Notes under the pieces: generated by a model
The model's database searches: none
Told to the model about the DNA's origin: nothing
Seen by the model: only the letters and a program-made list of their open reading frames with translations
Shown here: one piece after another, positions 9,906 through 24,900 of the stretch
Position numbering within the stretch: position 1 is the first letter of the stretch
Layout: each line of letters opens with the position of its first letter
Translations under genes and position numbers: made by a program
From: Liolophura sinensis
Lineage: Eukaryota > Mollusca > Polyplacophora > Chitonida > Chitonidae
NCBI RefSeq assembly: GCF_032854445.1
Contig: NC_088300.1
Location: forward strand, 62,346,984-62,410,983
Length of the DNA: 64,000 nucleotides
Reading direction: 5' to 3'

Positions 9906-12900
9906 CTAAAGCAATGAGAAGAAAGGGGCACATTGATTAATAACAGGTATAATATAACAATCATCAAAATAAATTTCCTGTTTTGAAATTAATACATGTA
10001 GTAATAATAAATAGGCTGAGTAACTCCATAATCAGTGACAATGACAGAAACTGACATAAATCTTTTCAACAAACCAGATGAAACTCAACCTTGCAAGAAC
10101 TTAAATATACAAGTACAATACAAAACTGCATTTGCTCAAGAAATTCACCTTAAAAAGTGCATTTTTATTGGTTATGGGTCCAAAATTTTGTGTAGGTATA
10201 ATGCATTAGGCCAGTGAAGTATTCAAACATTTATGATGTTACATGTACTTCACTCCAGATGAAATAATGAGGGTAGCCTGAAAAGCTCTTGGCATAAATT
10301 ACTTAAACAAGATTCATCAGACATGGTGATGTTTCTTGTTCAATTACACAGTGTAATGATATTATTGATGCATATCTTCCTATATACTGACAGAAAGGTG
10401 CTCAATTAGTAACCTACATAACAAGCTGATAGGATACCTCATACTACCTCAGCCACCTTTCGTATATGCCCTTGGATGAATCACCATTGACTTGAGTGAC
10501 CACAGGCGTACTTACCTGTACTTGAGGAAGCTCTGCTTCTTCCACCAACGCTTCAGCTCCTGTCTTTTACAGTAGGCTACGATGAGCACAATGATGAGGG
10601 GGATGATGACCAAGAAGAGCATCAGCATTCCCGTCAGCAAACCGCGCTTATCTGGGGAAAAGGAAACAAAAGTATTAAAGACCGATCTTTACATATTGTT
10701 TTTTCAAAGATTTCTATACAAAAGAAAGTCATGGTAACCGTTACCCCTACACTTACATAATAACAATACAGCACATCACTAGTTTGTTTCACTATGTCTA
10801 TGCATGAAAAACACATGCACACATAGTAACACATACTCTTTACCAATCCACATGTCCATCTGCCCATGAATACACAGAACTACGGTGAATACGACATCAA
10901 GACACAAACAATGAATAGCAACAAAACCTATTTACTGAATCACATGTTCCTTTTTTTTAATAAGGTCACATTGGGACTGCAATTCATTTTATTTGGTACA
11001 CATCTTAATGCATTTGTGGGCACAAAACTATGCAACAAGGATGGCTTCATTGGCATTTAGTTACTGTATTTCACCTTAATTTTACCATTTTCCTACTGAT
11101 TCATCCACTTCATAATGCCACTTACTGAGGGGTTTTTTAGTGAAATTAGATTAATTTCTTACCAGGAAAACTTGAAAGAAAGAGTAGGCATCAAAACTAT
11201 CATTTTTAAAGCCTTTATGTGCTTCTGAAAGTGCATTTTTACATACCAAACTTTAGCGGAAATACAGTATTGATTTTTGCATAAAGAGAGTACACTTGAT
11301 AATTTCTAATTTTATGTATTCATTTGACTGGTGTTTTATGCCGTACTCAACAATATTTCACTTATATGACGGTGGCCAGCATTATGGTGGGCCAAACAAT
11401 TTCTATATAGTGGCTTTATCTTGCATTAATAAAATATCTCTGCATGCTGTAGTCTTCCATATAAGTACACGAAGACGAATTTTGTTAAAAAACTCTGTTT
11501 TTCTGCACTCTTCTGCGACATGCATGATACCGTGATATCATCAGGACTCATAAATATTCAACATCCAACCTGTGACTAATGAACATGCATATGACCAATC
11601 ATAATCAATAAAGGCGAAAATAGATCAATAGGATGTCCTGAATTCTTTCTATGATGTCATGACATAACTTGCTTTTGCCGAAAAATGAAATGTAAGCATC
11701 CATTTTGCATGAACTATGCCTAGTGGTCTACTTTCTACTAGAGGCAACACTCCCAAACCAAACTACAGGTACAGTTTTATAGTACAAATCTATACATTTT
11801 ATGAAAGAGAAAACATTATGCTTTCCAAAACTATTTATTTTATTGCAATGGGTGTAACAGTTTGCGCAAAAAGGCTTACCTCATAATGAACGAAAATAGT
11901 ATAAACAGTAAACTCACTATTTTACAACATTAAACAAAAAAAAAGTTAATTTTATGCTAAGTATTATTTTTTATGTTTTAATACACAGGTTCACTTTAGC
12001 TCTTCAAAAAATAAGATGGGGCAAACGTTAAGAATGAATGTGAAATCAGTTTTAATCCTTAAGTCACTGGTCAGACTAGACAGCAAAGCAACAAAATAGG
12101 CCTTTAAAACATAATCAGAATTAACAGGAAGATACAATTTAGTGGACACCAGGCTGTAAAATCCCTATAAAAACTATTTTGTAACAGCTTCTTTCTTCAT
12201 TGGAACATGTGAATAAATGTAATTAAACCAGAGCCTTTTACATCATGTAAATCTCACATTACTTGTTTTCTTGTTTGCTTTCCACTCCAAAATACCACCT
12301 GACCTAGAACTTAATGATTTTCTGACAACTCCTTAAAAGAAGCAAGCCTTGAAGCCAACAGTAAATGTTCCTGGCTTTAAGCAGTAAGATTGGTTTCGAT
12401 TTACCATAGTAATTGGCTATAACAGAGAGGCAATGTCAGCAGATAAAATGTCAGCTTTTGAGGCATTTTGATTCGATACACTACCAGCGCCACCTGTCGG
12501 CATTTGGGAATGCTATTTTTACATCTATATATCGCAATACTCATGAATTTTGACACCTACAGTGACTTTAGCAGTTCCTATTGAATTGCAGCTACTCAGA
12601 AAACTACTGTGAAACAGAGAAAATGGCAAGATACAGAGGGTGAAAGTTTTTGAAAGTACTTATGTTGGTTATTGGAGGAAACATACAGAAAGTCAATTTT
12701 GAGTTGCTTAAAAAGAACACTCATTCTCTGGTATATAGTCTTTTTACTCAAGAATGTTTCACCTATAATAAGTTGACCAGCTCAGGGTAGCTATCTTGGT
12801 GAATTTTTACCATGTGCTACCTAGGTAGTTTCCACCGAGCTTGGTATAGCTCACACAAGCTTAAGAACGCCATGGACAGCTTCTTACCATCAATGCCGTG

Positions 12901-15900
12901 AGTGAGTGCTTGGGGTTTAACGTAACACTTAACAATTTTTCAGTCATATGACAACAAAGGAGTCCTTAGATTGTGTGTTATGTTGCAGGACAGATTTCCA
13001 CCACTCTTTTATCTATAGTGCTGCTTCACTGATACGACTTACCGAAGGCATGTAAGCTACCCTGCCCGAGCCACTATACTGATACGGGTCAACCAGTCAC
13101 TACACTATCCCTATAACGCCAAGCGAGGAAGTTACAACTTCCTCTTTTTTAAGGTCTCAGGTGAGACTCGACCAAGGATTGACCTTGGATCTACCATCCC
13201 TAAAGTAGGCGCTCTACCAACCGTGCTATCCGGGCAGGTCACCAATGCCATGAGAACAATGGCTAAAGGGGAATCTTGAAAATTCCCTGTTCACATTCAT
13301 GGAACTGAACCCAGGCCTCATGCAACCAATTTTTGCAATGCTGTATTTCACGTGAAGTTTGGCCTGTAAAAATGTACAGATCAAGTACATTAAGGCCCTA
13401 AAATGATACTTTTAATGCCAACGTTTAGGTGTTTCTGACAAGAAATTAATCGAGCTTGATAAAAAAAATACCCCTCATAAGTAAACAGATCAATTAGAAT
13501 TAAGCAAAACATGTCATATGAAAAAGGTGAAATACAGTATATGAGATACTGTATACCTGAAGACAGTACATGAGATACTGTATACCTGAAGAAGTAGGTC
13601 CGTTCCCTGAGGGTGACCTCGTGGTGTATGGGGGTAGGCTGGAAGAACTAGACTCTACAGAGGTCCAAATATAACATAGACAGTGAGCAAGATACAATAC
13701 GAACTACTCTAGTACATTAGTACACTGTACATGCTAGACACAGGAATGACAAGACTGATGACGAGGCAGAAGTGCTGTCCAAAGGAGAACTGATTGATGG
13801 TGGAGGGTAATGGAAAAACATTGGTCTCCAACAAACATGTGAATGACATATCAGGGCTTGAAATGTTTTTTTCCCTTTGTGAACCACTGGCCCCTAAAAC
13901 TAAATTAATTTTTTGGCATGGGCCAACCGATGTGAGTTAGTGAGTGCTTGGGGTTTAATGTCGAACTTAAGAATATTTTAGATCCGTGCATTAACCAGAA
14001 TGAGGCATTACTGAGGTGACAAACACATGTTTTTCTGCAGTCGGGATATCTTGTTTGTAGACCTCACCCCACAAAGTTACCGTTGCCACAGGGATAACTC
14101 ATTTACTCTAATGTACAGTCATCCCCTAGTTCACGGAGAATCAACAGCCTTGTGAAGACTCGCTGTTATGACGAAGTTCCAACAACAACGCACAGGACTG
14201 CATAGTTGTCAATGGCCATTTATGCCTTTCTTTTTGTTCCCCAAAGATCAGTTTCACTCGCAAGTGGTGAATTGCTGACCAGTTATTTCAAGAACCTGCA
14301 TGGGGTTTACAATGAACAAGCCAATCAATATTTACTGCCATTTAACCCCTATAACTAAAGAGTCCTCCAAGAGTTTCTGTAATCTTTTTTTGTGGGAATG
14401 TACTGCAAATTTCTTTTTCTTTTTTTTATACAACTTTGGAAAGCCATTCAGATTATCTCAATCATTATCTTCTTACCTTGCTTTTAAGACAAATTTTGAT
14501 ACTGGAATAGCTTTTTACAAATATTCTTCCACAATCCCCAAGCCCTACCTTTACAAAACCACAGGGACATCAAAAACTACTAAAATAGGCCTGTACCACT
14601 GCTATCACTGTACTAAAATACATGTAATGTTTGACAGACTGCCCAGGGCCTATTTGCACAGGAATCGTGAGCCTAAGTTGATTGTAAATTACCAACATCA
14701 CAATCGTAGCCCTAACTTAAAATCAACACTCTATTGGACGAAGGGACTGAAAGTTAAGACTGTCGTAACTTACAATCTGAAATTACAATCAGGTTGACCC
14801 TGTTGTAACTATCTACAATCGACCCCAGATTAACATTACGTACAGATACTTTCCTTATCATTCCTTTGTGCAAGCGACATATTTTTACAATCAACTGTAA
14901 ACTCAATTATAGGTTTTACAATCAATTGTAGCAATGATCTTTTTATGCAAGCAGACTCTAGTAGTCATATACACAGGAAACCACATTGTAAAGTAAGGAT
15001 TTCATTAACAGAACTTTACATCTAACCAAGTCTTTCTTCCTTTGACACACAGTCTTGCCATTCCTTATCAACGTGCTTTAATAATATGAATTAGTCAGTT
15101 TAATTTCATGTAATTTTTAGTAGTTAATATATATGTAGTATGATTATAAAAATTATTTATAGAAAAGTTTATAAAATATATTATATTCAAAGAAACCAGT
15201 TATAGAAATGAGCATTTCAGTAAGAGATATTTTACATATGACATGTATGATAAAATGGTTTAAACATGCCTTAAGGTGTTTAATACCAAAATTCCCAAGC
15301 ACGTTTTAGTAATCCAAATACAAATTTTCGGTCCAACTGGGTAGACAGATAGAATTAAAGAAGGGTGTTTTCTTGAAAAGAACATTTAATGGCTATCAGG
15401 GTGAGAGTGGATGGATGGAGATTTCAGTGCATAACGTGAGGTAGATACGGAATTTGCCATATACTCTTAATGACCATAAATTTCATCAATGTCTAACTTG
15501 CCCATTTCTCCTGATTCTGAGAGCTCTATTGATCTTAGAAAGATGTTTTGAGGTTTGTTTGCAACATGGGAAGATGTTCTACTGGAAAATTGTAAGTTTC
15601 AGCACCAAAAATAGTAAACTGTGACATTTATTTACATCTAAAAATGCACTTTTATGGACGAAATTGTATTTATTTGATGGGTGTTTTACGCCATACTCAA
15701 GATTAAGACGAAATTTGAGGTCATTTAGGGTAAGTGTACATCCACCACAAACAGTTAAGATCATTCATCACAGAGAACATCCCATGACACAAACTTCATG
15801 CATCTACATGTATGGTCAGCGCCCTTAAACCAGGCAGTGTAATTGACCCTAAAGCTTAGGACAGCTTTCCTGATCACAGCAGGCCTAAAACTTAAACACA

Positions 15901-18900
15901 TACACCAAAGTTCATGCAGAATAGACAATGTGCACCATCACTGCAGTCTGTTCCTCTTTCCTGCAAAAGTACAGCAATGTTACAACTGAAGGTGCACGGG
16001 ACAACAGCATGTTGTCTAACAGAGCATGGCAGGGAGTAACAGCATTAATCAAGGGAGTTAACTCACCGAGACTGTGGCGACAGGGCCCACTGTCCACACT
16101 GCAGCCCTGACCAAATTCAGCGCACAGTGGAGGAGCATAGCCAGGGTCACAGTGACAGTTGCCTTTGGAATTGCAGGTGCCGTGGCCATTACACTTGCGG
16201 AAACACTGACCTTTCCCTGGCAGTGACGAGACCTTGATACATGTTTGATTGACACACATCTGCAATAGCAAACACAAATGGATATCTATTTATAGCAGAT
16301 ACATTGGTCGATTGATCGGTGTTGTAACGCTGTGCTGATGAATTTTCACTTTTGCGACAGCTGTTACATTTTGTGGATGAAGGAAACCAGGCTGTATGAA
16401 GTACATGTACTGACAAACCTCTCCGCAGCTGAGACAGCGACAGTTGTACTATAAATAAAGCTACCACGAAATATCAAGGATTATCCTGTAGATGCAGTTG
16501 TATTCAATGAGTGTGTGTAAACATCACCTTGGTTACATATTGAAAATGACACAAACAGACTCAATAAAATTAAATAATAAAATAAAACACCAGACATAAC
16601 ACCCCACCCAGTCATTGATTATAATGACACCAGGCCAACCACTCCTGTTTCTTTGTTCTAATCTCTCAGCGCTGATTGCCAAGCAAGGCATCAACAATCT
16701 CCATTTTTAAGTCTTTGGTATAACAAGACCTGGGTTTGATCTCCTCATGTACAGGTCAGAAACTGATATAAAGGTAGACAGTTTTAAGCTCTATGTACCT
16801 TATTCTCCGCACACTTTGCCCCATTGGGTACCATTCCAGGGTCAGGAAGGTCCATACCGACATCCAGCACTGCTCCTCGACAGACATACTTCTTCCTGCC
16901 ATCACTCATTTCCAGAAACGTAGCAGAGAAGCTCAATGCATAGACGTCCTTCCAGAACATGAGTTTCTCATTCAGGTGGACACAGTGTAACATGCCACAC
17001 ATCACGTCTCTGTTAAAAATAAAAACAGACAACTGGTAACACTTAACAAGGTGATGTGCATGTTAGTGTGACATAAGGCTCTTTATTACAGGAATCAAAA
17101 AAAACAAAAACCTGTTTAATTGTTATCAATCAAAACCATCTGGATTTTGGTGAAAAAAAAAAGAAAATTTAAGCCATCAGTAAGATCTGTATCTGTCTGA
17201 AGAATTAAATATTTATCTGAGATACACACTTACATTTCATCACTTATTTGCCTTCAGAAAAGGGAGTTAAGCCTAATTTGAATATAAAGGGATCTATAGT
17301 TGGATTCCCATGAGATGAAGTGACAGGAATCGTAACTTTGTCTCCCATAACTTTGTTATGTTCATGGAATATTGCTCAGCAGTTTTGTTGACATGAAATA
17401 CAACATGAAAAACTAGTTTAAAGGTCACCTGTGCTCCAATGCTCCAATGCATTTACAAGTCATGTATAAACTCTGGCCACACAAATAGATCAATGGTCAT
17501 TTGTGTTGACCACACTATTAATATTATATAGGGAAGCTTCTTAAAATTTGACTCTGTAATGTTTGAGATATATTTGCATGCTAAAGTCACCAAGTCAAGG
17601 CAATAGTCACACAGTTAACAATACTTACTTTTGTCTGCACCTGACATAGGTGGATGTCTCCCAGTCATAGCCACAGTTACCAATGTTCTTGCCCTCTGTG
17701 TTGAGTTGTGTGAAGCAGATGTCATCAGAGACTTTTCCTGATGGTCCCCACAATAGTTGACACTGGTCTGTTGGAGTGTTACATTGCCCATCATAACAGT
17801 AAGCCTGTCATCACAAAGAACACCCCAATACAACATTCAGGGAAACAGTTTCTACAAACAGATTCGGAACAGCAGCAATGGATTAAAGAGACTATACTGG
17901 AAAAAAATCACAAAATTTTTGGCTTATTAAAGCAATTCAAACTGAACATTTATTTATTTATTTATTCATCAGGTAATGATTAGCACCAAGAGAAGTGTAG
18001 CCATCAAAATCAACTTTTCAAGAATGTCTTCATGTCTTTAGAGAATCTGTCAACTAAAAGGATTGTCGCCTTTTTTCTCACCTCTCCAGCCCTCAGCGGC
18101 ATTCATGGCCAAAACAACTGTGCCATCCCAGAAAGATTGAACATGTGTTACCATCAATGTGTAAGACATCCACTTGACCTATTTGTGACATAGCTTATTA
18201 TGATTGGTCTTATGCTTGTTTTGGAATGATAGTTTGAAAAATGGTCTGCACCAATGTTGAACAGGGTCTTCATGGCACTGCATTACCATTGTGCATTGTG
18301 CATATTAGAAAAAGTGCTGAGTAGAATAGCTTTCTAGCCTGATTCAAATGCTTACATTTAAGCCTACAGAATCAAAAACTACTTTTATTAATACAAGACG
18401 CATACAAGTTCTGATACAGAAATTCTGCGGCACAGAGTCAGTCCAAGGTGAAAAAAATAAAAAGGGCTTCAGAGAATACCAGGAACTTGTCTGACTCAGT
18501 AGTTTATAAAACTGCAAAATGTTCAAGTCACGCAATGCATTTAAATATTGACCTCTAAACCAAAAAAAAAAGTAGAATGACTGACACTGTCATAATCAGA
18601 TCATCCTCTAATTATACAGCACTAAGATTTTGCCATTAAATCAACAAGAAAGACCCAAATTATTATATTGTCACAACTATGACTGTTTATCATATGCTTA
18701 AGGATTGCAGAGCAGTGACTTTTCTTATGTTGAGGAGATGTTAATCACTGTGGTGGTAAAAAACACTGTGGGCAATTAGTGGACAAGTGTACTACAGGTC
18801 TTTGATAGGCAAAACTGCATTTGGCAATCCATGCACTATGGGAGGTAACTGCAACCATGTGAATACATGTAGCTGAGCAAAATGTTGAGCTGCCAGGTAA

Positions 18901-21900
18901 AAGACTTCCTTGGTCTTAGATATGCGAATCGCTATCTGTGTATTATGGGTGGCCATTGCAACATTATGACTGACCAAAAACTTTAACCAAACTGGACACC
19001 CACACCACAACCCACAGCATCCGATCCCCCTCTCACAATGCCTTTCCTTAAAATTCACTCCAATGTTTCCATTCTATGGTGGGCCTTATGGACTGGGTTA
19101 GTAATGTGAGATGACACTGATGTTTTTCTGTTTATTTTCAACTTTGGAGGGCCACTGGGTCACAGATTGTATGTGTCAGACTTCCCACAGAGCACTCACC
19201 GCTCCGTCTTTACACTGCAGCCCGTTCTCCACATACACATCAGCAGGACAGAACTCCTTCTTCCCATCACAGTACTCAGCAAAGTCACAAGGCCCTTTGG
19301 CCGCCCGGCACTCTGTAGCCTCAGGTATGAGCTGGAGCAGAGAACAGATATGCCCAAATCAGGATAAGTAAAATGTAAAATGTATTCATATCACAAATTC
19401 ATTAGCCATGAGCAAAAATATGTTCATTTTGTGTAATCTGACACACTCCCAAAAAGGGCCCACTGATTTTTAATGACTTAATCTTCGGGCATAAAATCAA
19501 GCACAATTATGCAGGTTACACTTCATTTTTCTTCTGTTATTTTGTCCTAAAATTACTTAAATATAAAACACTGTTTAAAATGAGTCATAAAAATTTCAAC
19601 TATTTACCAAATTTAAGAGCACACAAAATTGGCTTTGGGAAAACCTCTATGAAAATGCAAAATAGAAGTGTTCTGGTACAATCCTGTTTAACTGACAAAC
19701 AGCTTACAGTATGTGATTATCAAGGTCCATTTCCACTGCGCTGCATGTTGCAACATCACAAAACAGAGCACTTCTTATTACACTGCTCACATGGACATGG
19801 ACACTGTTACCCGTGGATCGATTTACCGTGAAATCGGAATTAATGCAAATTAAAATATTCACAGGAAAAAGGACAGAATTGTTGTCACATGCACGTCTAA
19901 AGATTGCCTTTCTCGAAGATAACAGACTCTCGATTCGCAGATAAAGCAATCCATTTAGTAATGCTTAGAGTGGTAAATCAATTTACACGTGATTATGTTC
20001 CATTATTTCCAGGCTTTATTGCAAGGCATGCAAGAATTTTTAGAATTGTTTTTGTTGTATTAAACCGGGTAACTCAATCAACACAAGTACCTGAAATTCT
20101 TGTGTACATTTTGTATCATACAACTGCCGTTGGCCACGTTCAGATTTCTGCATATTCCAGCTATTACAAATTATCTCCCTTGTCAGGATTTGATTTTGTG
20201 CGGATCTGACAGTAACACGGTATGAATCTTTTGGGTACGGATGAGTGCATTATTTTGAGGAAGCAGTGTATGTATAACCATTTCCACTGTGCATCGTTCA
20301 ATAGCTTTGTATGTGGCATCATTTTAAACTGATCATTGGATGCTATAATCGTTTTGTCTCTTTGTTGTCTGTTTGTCACTATGCTTGGAGGCGTCGGCAA
20401 TGATCATATATTAACAGCCTGCTCGTTTGTCATTGGGGACGTTTGGCAAACAACAGACATGCTGCAATGCAATGTTTTCGTGTTGGTGGGGAACACAGTG
20501 GAAATTGACCTTTCTCCGGCTGTAAGTGGGAAGGTCTGCCAGCAACCTGCAGATGGTCGTGGGTTTCCCCCGGACTGTGCCCGGTTTCCTCCCACCACAA
20601 TACTGGCCGCCGTCGTACAAGTGAAATATTCTTGAGTACGGCGTAAACCACCAATCAAACAAATCATACAAATTGACCTTGACAGAACAGATGTACTCAC
20701 CATACAGGTTGATTTATCACAGCATTCACCTGTAGCACACACAGCAATGGGAGTAAATGTACACGAGGTGGCATTGCAGCACTTATTATCACAAGCCTGT
20801 AACAAGAGAACAGTCAGATAACATTTACAAATTATGTAGCGGTACAATGTGCTCCAAGTACAGATTTAAGGTTAAAGGGGAGAACTGTTCAACCCCTACA
20901 TGTACATGTATGTACAGTACAGCTCAGACTAAAAGTCAAAACCAGGCAGGAGATTAGAGAATTTGTGGAGGGTTTGTAGAGTGGCTGTAGAGAGCTCTGG
21001 GTCAGACAGTCACCTGCAGAGTCGGTGATCAGTCCACTGTGACAGATCACACACGTGGGTGAAAATTGTTATGCTTACATGCTGGCTGTTGAAAGCTGAC
21101 GACGGAAAATTTAGTGCTTCGTTAAAAAGATTTAAAAGAATTTTTGAAAGACTAACACCATACATGAAACTCAAGTAAAATATCTGATGGGTGTCTTTTG
21201 GATTGAAACATGGCAATTTTCCTTTTACGTAGTGAGTCCAAGCGAGATTTGTAATGGATCACCACCACTGCTAAAACTAGCTCTGCATTCTTCACCCCCT
21301 TTAACAGTCGTCAAATATCTTTTGTTTCTTCCGTGGAAAGTTTTCCTTGTTGTGGAAGTCATTTGCCAGTGAAAAATTATCTGCCACTCAGCAATTAAGC
21401 AGACAAAATCGACACTTTCACACTGACATGCAGCGCAACACCTACAATGCGGTATCTACAATACACATTTCATGTAAAAGCGTGGTAAAAATGAAAAAAG
21501 ACGATAAAGGACAAGTTAGATTTTGTCTATATAATGTAACTTTGTGGAAACTTTGTAGTTTGCACCAAAACAGGTTGGAATAGTATCCACATAGCAATAC
21601 ATGAAGGAAAAGTTTTTCTCACAGAAAATGAAATAATTTCCTATTTGGACCAAGACACTTGATTTGAATTTTTGGTTTACCAGGCACAGTGTAAGCTAGA
21701 CTACCTGAAATATTTTCTTTACTGACCCTCTTTGACTACAAAATGCCTTCATGGAAATAATTCCACTCTTTTAATTTATGCTTAACAATACATTATTTAA
21801 ATCAACACCAAATGTAATCTGATATCAAATTTTATTTGTGAACATTTTTTCTTGTTACTTAACATCTCATCAGCCATTGGAGCTCAGAAGGAACCCCACC

Positions 21901-24900
21901 CCACCCTCAATATATATTGATGAGTAGCAACAGTACAGTTCTGCCAAATCCAATATTCTAGCAGTTCATTTTAAGCATAACGGAACACTTCTGAGCTTTA
22001 AGCCGACAAGTTGTCTCTCACCTCTGGTAGGCCACAGTCACACTGCTCTCCTTCCTCCACAAACCCGTTCCCACATACAGGTCCCCCAAACAGCTGTTTA
22101 GGTTTGTTCCGCAGACAGTAGTCCATGCCGTGACGAAAGGCATCTGCCACAGCTTCCTTCGAGCAGGACGACCACATATTCGGACTGGCAGACCTAAATA
22201 CAGAAACCAGGGCTAGAATCACAACAGATTAATACATTCATACAAAAATTTGTTGCATGTCATTGTTGAAATACTTTTGTAACACTGTTATTTGTATAAG
22301 TATAGCTAAATGAAAGTATTTTTTTTAACATTTTTACTTCAATTTATTATCACAATAATAATAATCATGATCTCAGTGGCAGTATGGACGGAAACTCTCT
22401 CTCAGAATATTCAGAATGCTGAAAGAGTAATACAACATATCAATACAATATCAGTCTTCAACATACTTCTTTCACAAATCAGTCAAGTACGGTAGGAATC
22501 AGAATTCTGGTGAGGTGCAACGTCTATAAATTTGAGGGACAAATAATCACTGCAAAGTTACTACCGACATAGGCATTAGAACATATTTCTGGTTCTTCCA
22601 CCAATGCTAAAGAACTATTCTGTGTCTTTAAGTGCTTGTATGACCCTGTTCAGGTGACTTACCCGCTGATGGAGGCCATGATGCAGCGGTCCTGAGGACA
22701 CACACACTTGTCATTGTCATGCTGCATCCCAAAGTTATGACCCATCTCATGGGCCACTGTTGTGGCCACAGAACTCACCAAGGAACTGTAATCCTACAGA
22801 AGAAAGAGAGACAGTTATCTCCCTTCATAAAAGCCCACACAATAATCTTAAGATTTGTGTGCTTTGGTTTAATCATGGTCTCCTTGCCTGACATGACTTT
22901 CCATTCAGGTTTAGCATACCAAGACCAGACCAGCCAGTACTTAGCCTATCCTCTTATGTTAAGCCTTAAATGAAGAAACACCAATTTTTGGCTAATCACC
23001 CTACTTGGGCATCAGAAATTAACAATTCTGAACAGATTTATTTACTTATTTGATTGTTGTTTAACACCATACTAGAGATGTGTCAGTTATTTTCATGGGA
23101 GGAGGAAGAAACTGGAGTGCCAGTGATAAACCACAAACCTTTGGCAGGTTAATGACAAACTTTCCAGCATGTGAAGAACAGATGTGTACACCACGCTGAT
23201 GGAAGACAAGCGGTCTTCAACAAAAGTTAGACTTCATGAACGGCTTATTGTTAAGACCCCAAAAGCTGGAGTGTGCGGGAATCTACAAATTCCCTGACCA
23301 AGGACGGGTTTGAACCCACAACCTTTATGTTCTGGTAATTGGAAGGCATGTGCCATTACAACTTGGTCCAATGTGAAACCTGTTTGAACTACTTATATAT
23401 GTAAATTGTAATATACTACTGGGTTAGAGAAACTCTGTTAGCTATGTAGCAACCACTATTATCAGCACAGTAGCAGGATTTCCCAAACTGTGACACTATA
23501 TGTGATTTATATGTTTCTGCACCTGGACATACATGTTCTATATGTCAATGGCATAATGAAATGGTTCATATTCATACACTGGTTACTGTTTATTTTTATA
23601 GGATGATTTCTGAGATATTAAGAATCTTTGAGACCATAATGGCCTGAAGGAAAGCCATGCTCCTTGACACATTTTTGGTTAGAACAGAAAGATATGTATA
23701 CACAACCTTACCATATTCACCCCTCCTGAGTAGCGGTATGTACAGATTGGACCTTTGACAGCTTTACCAACCACACCATCCTTAAAAGTCACACCTCTAC
23801 AACAAAACAGCAATGAAACATTCATGCAAGTAAACAACTCAATGTACTAACAGAATTTATTGTTTTCAACTCACAAGTTCAGCTCATGCTGGCTTCCTCT
23901 CCGGCCGTACGTGGGAAGGTCTGCCAGTAACCTGCGGGTGGTCATGGGTTTTCCCCGGGCTCTGCCCGGTTTCCACCCACCATAATGCTGGCTGCCGTCG
24001 TATAAGTGAAATATTCTTGAGTACGGCGTAAAACACCAATCAAATAAATAAATATTTATTATAAATGTAAAACTGGGAGTAACTGACGAGGTGAACTGAT
24101 GTGCCCTGAGTTAATACCTAGTCTTGCCACAGCTTGGAGCTGGTATGCCTTATTTTCGTGCCAACAGTAAAATGCAAGGTGCACGGCAGATATGTTTAAG
24201 TCTGAATCAGGAATGTTTCATCTATTAAAACAATGACTCGACAGGCAACAAACAAATCTCATGACTAAAAAAAAAAAAAAACACAGTCCCTACGTATTTA
24301 TTTATTTATTTGATTGGTGTTTTACGCCGTACTCAAGAATATTTCACTTATATGACAGCGACCAGCATTACTGGGTGGAAACCCAAGAGCATCCACAGGT
24401 TTCTGGCTGACCTTCCCACATACAGCCGGAGAGGAAGCCAGCATGAACTGGACTTGAACTCACAGCGACCGCATGGGTGAGAGGCTCCTGGGTCATTATG
24501 CTGCGCTAGCACGTTAACCAACTGAGCCATGGAGACCCCCAGTTGGTAAGTAGGGATGTTGTTTTATTTGACAAATGAAACAGACAGGTGTTGTAAAGAA
24601 ATTAACATAGAGAAAGATTAAAAAAAAAACAAAGAAATTCCATTATGAGCGTAACAAAAACTTCAAAACATGGTCCTTGTTTGAAAGGTTTGTTGGGGGG
24701 TTACAAACATATTTTGAATGATGGCCTAGATATACTCACGTGAGGAGCTGGGCATTGTCGTTTGGATGGTAAGGATTGATCCTCTCCCTGCGATACCTGA
24801 GGAAATTGTCCAGGGTGGCGTTAGGGTCAGGGGTGATGACCACCTGGTCTGTCTGGTCCCACACTTCCACCCCCACCAGAGCCACATAGATGTTCAGGGG

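Larger units (their letters stand above)
10652..13585. other. ADAM intron 19
   Basis: Contains a SINE A fragment (11317-11392), two MITE copies of the TACTGTATTTCACC family and a full SINE B (12899-13239). I see no other genes. Confidence 0.7.

Noticed and set aside
14300..14797. 165-codon ORF on +
   Set aside because: AT-rich, low-complexity translation with no recognisable domain; it lies in an ADAM intron on the opposite strand.
20404..20847. 147-codon ORF on -
   Set aside because: Its first part is ADAM exon 14 and the rest reads through a SINE A copy; only the exon is real.
24513..24540. Possible tRNA gene
   Set aside because: The A and B boxes belong to a SINE head; no cloverleaf or 3' acceptor stem follows.
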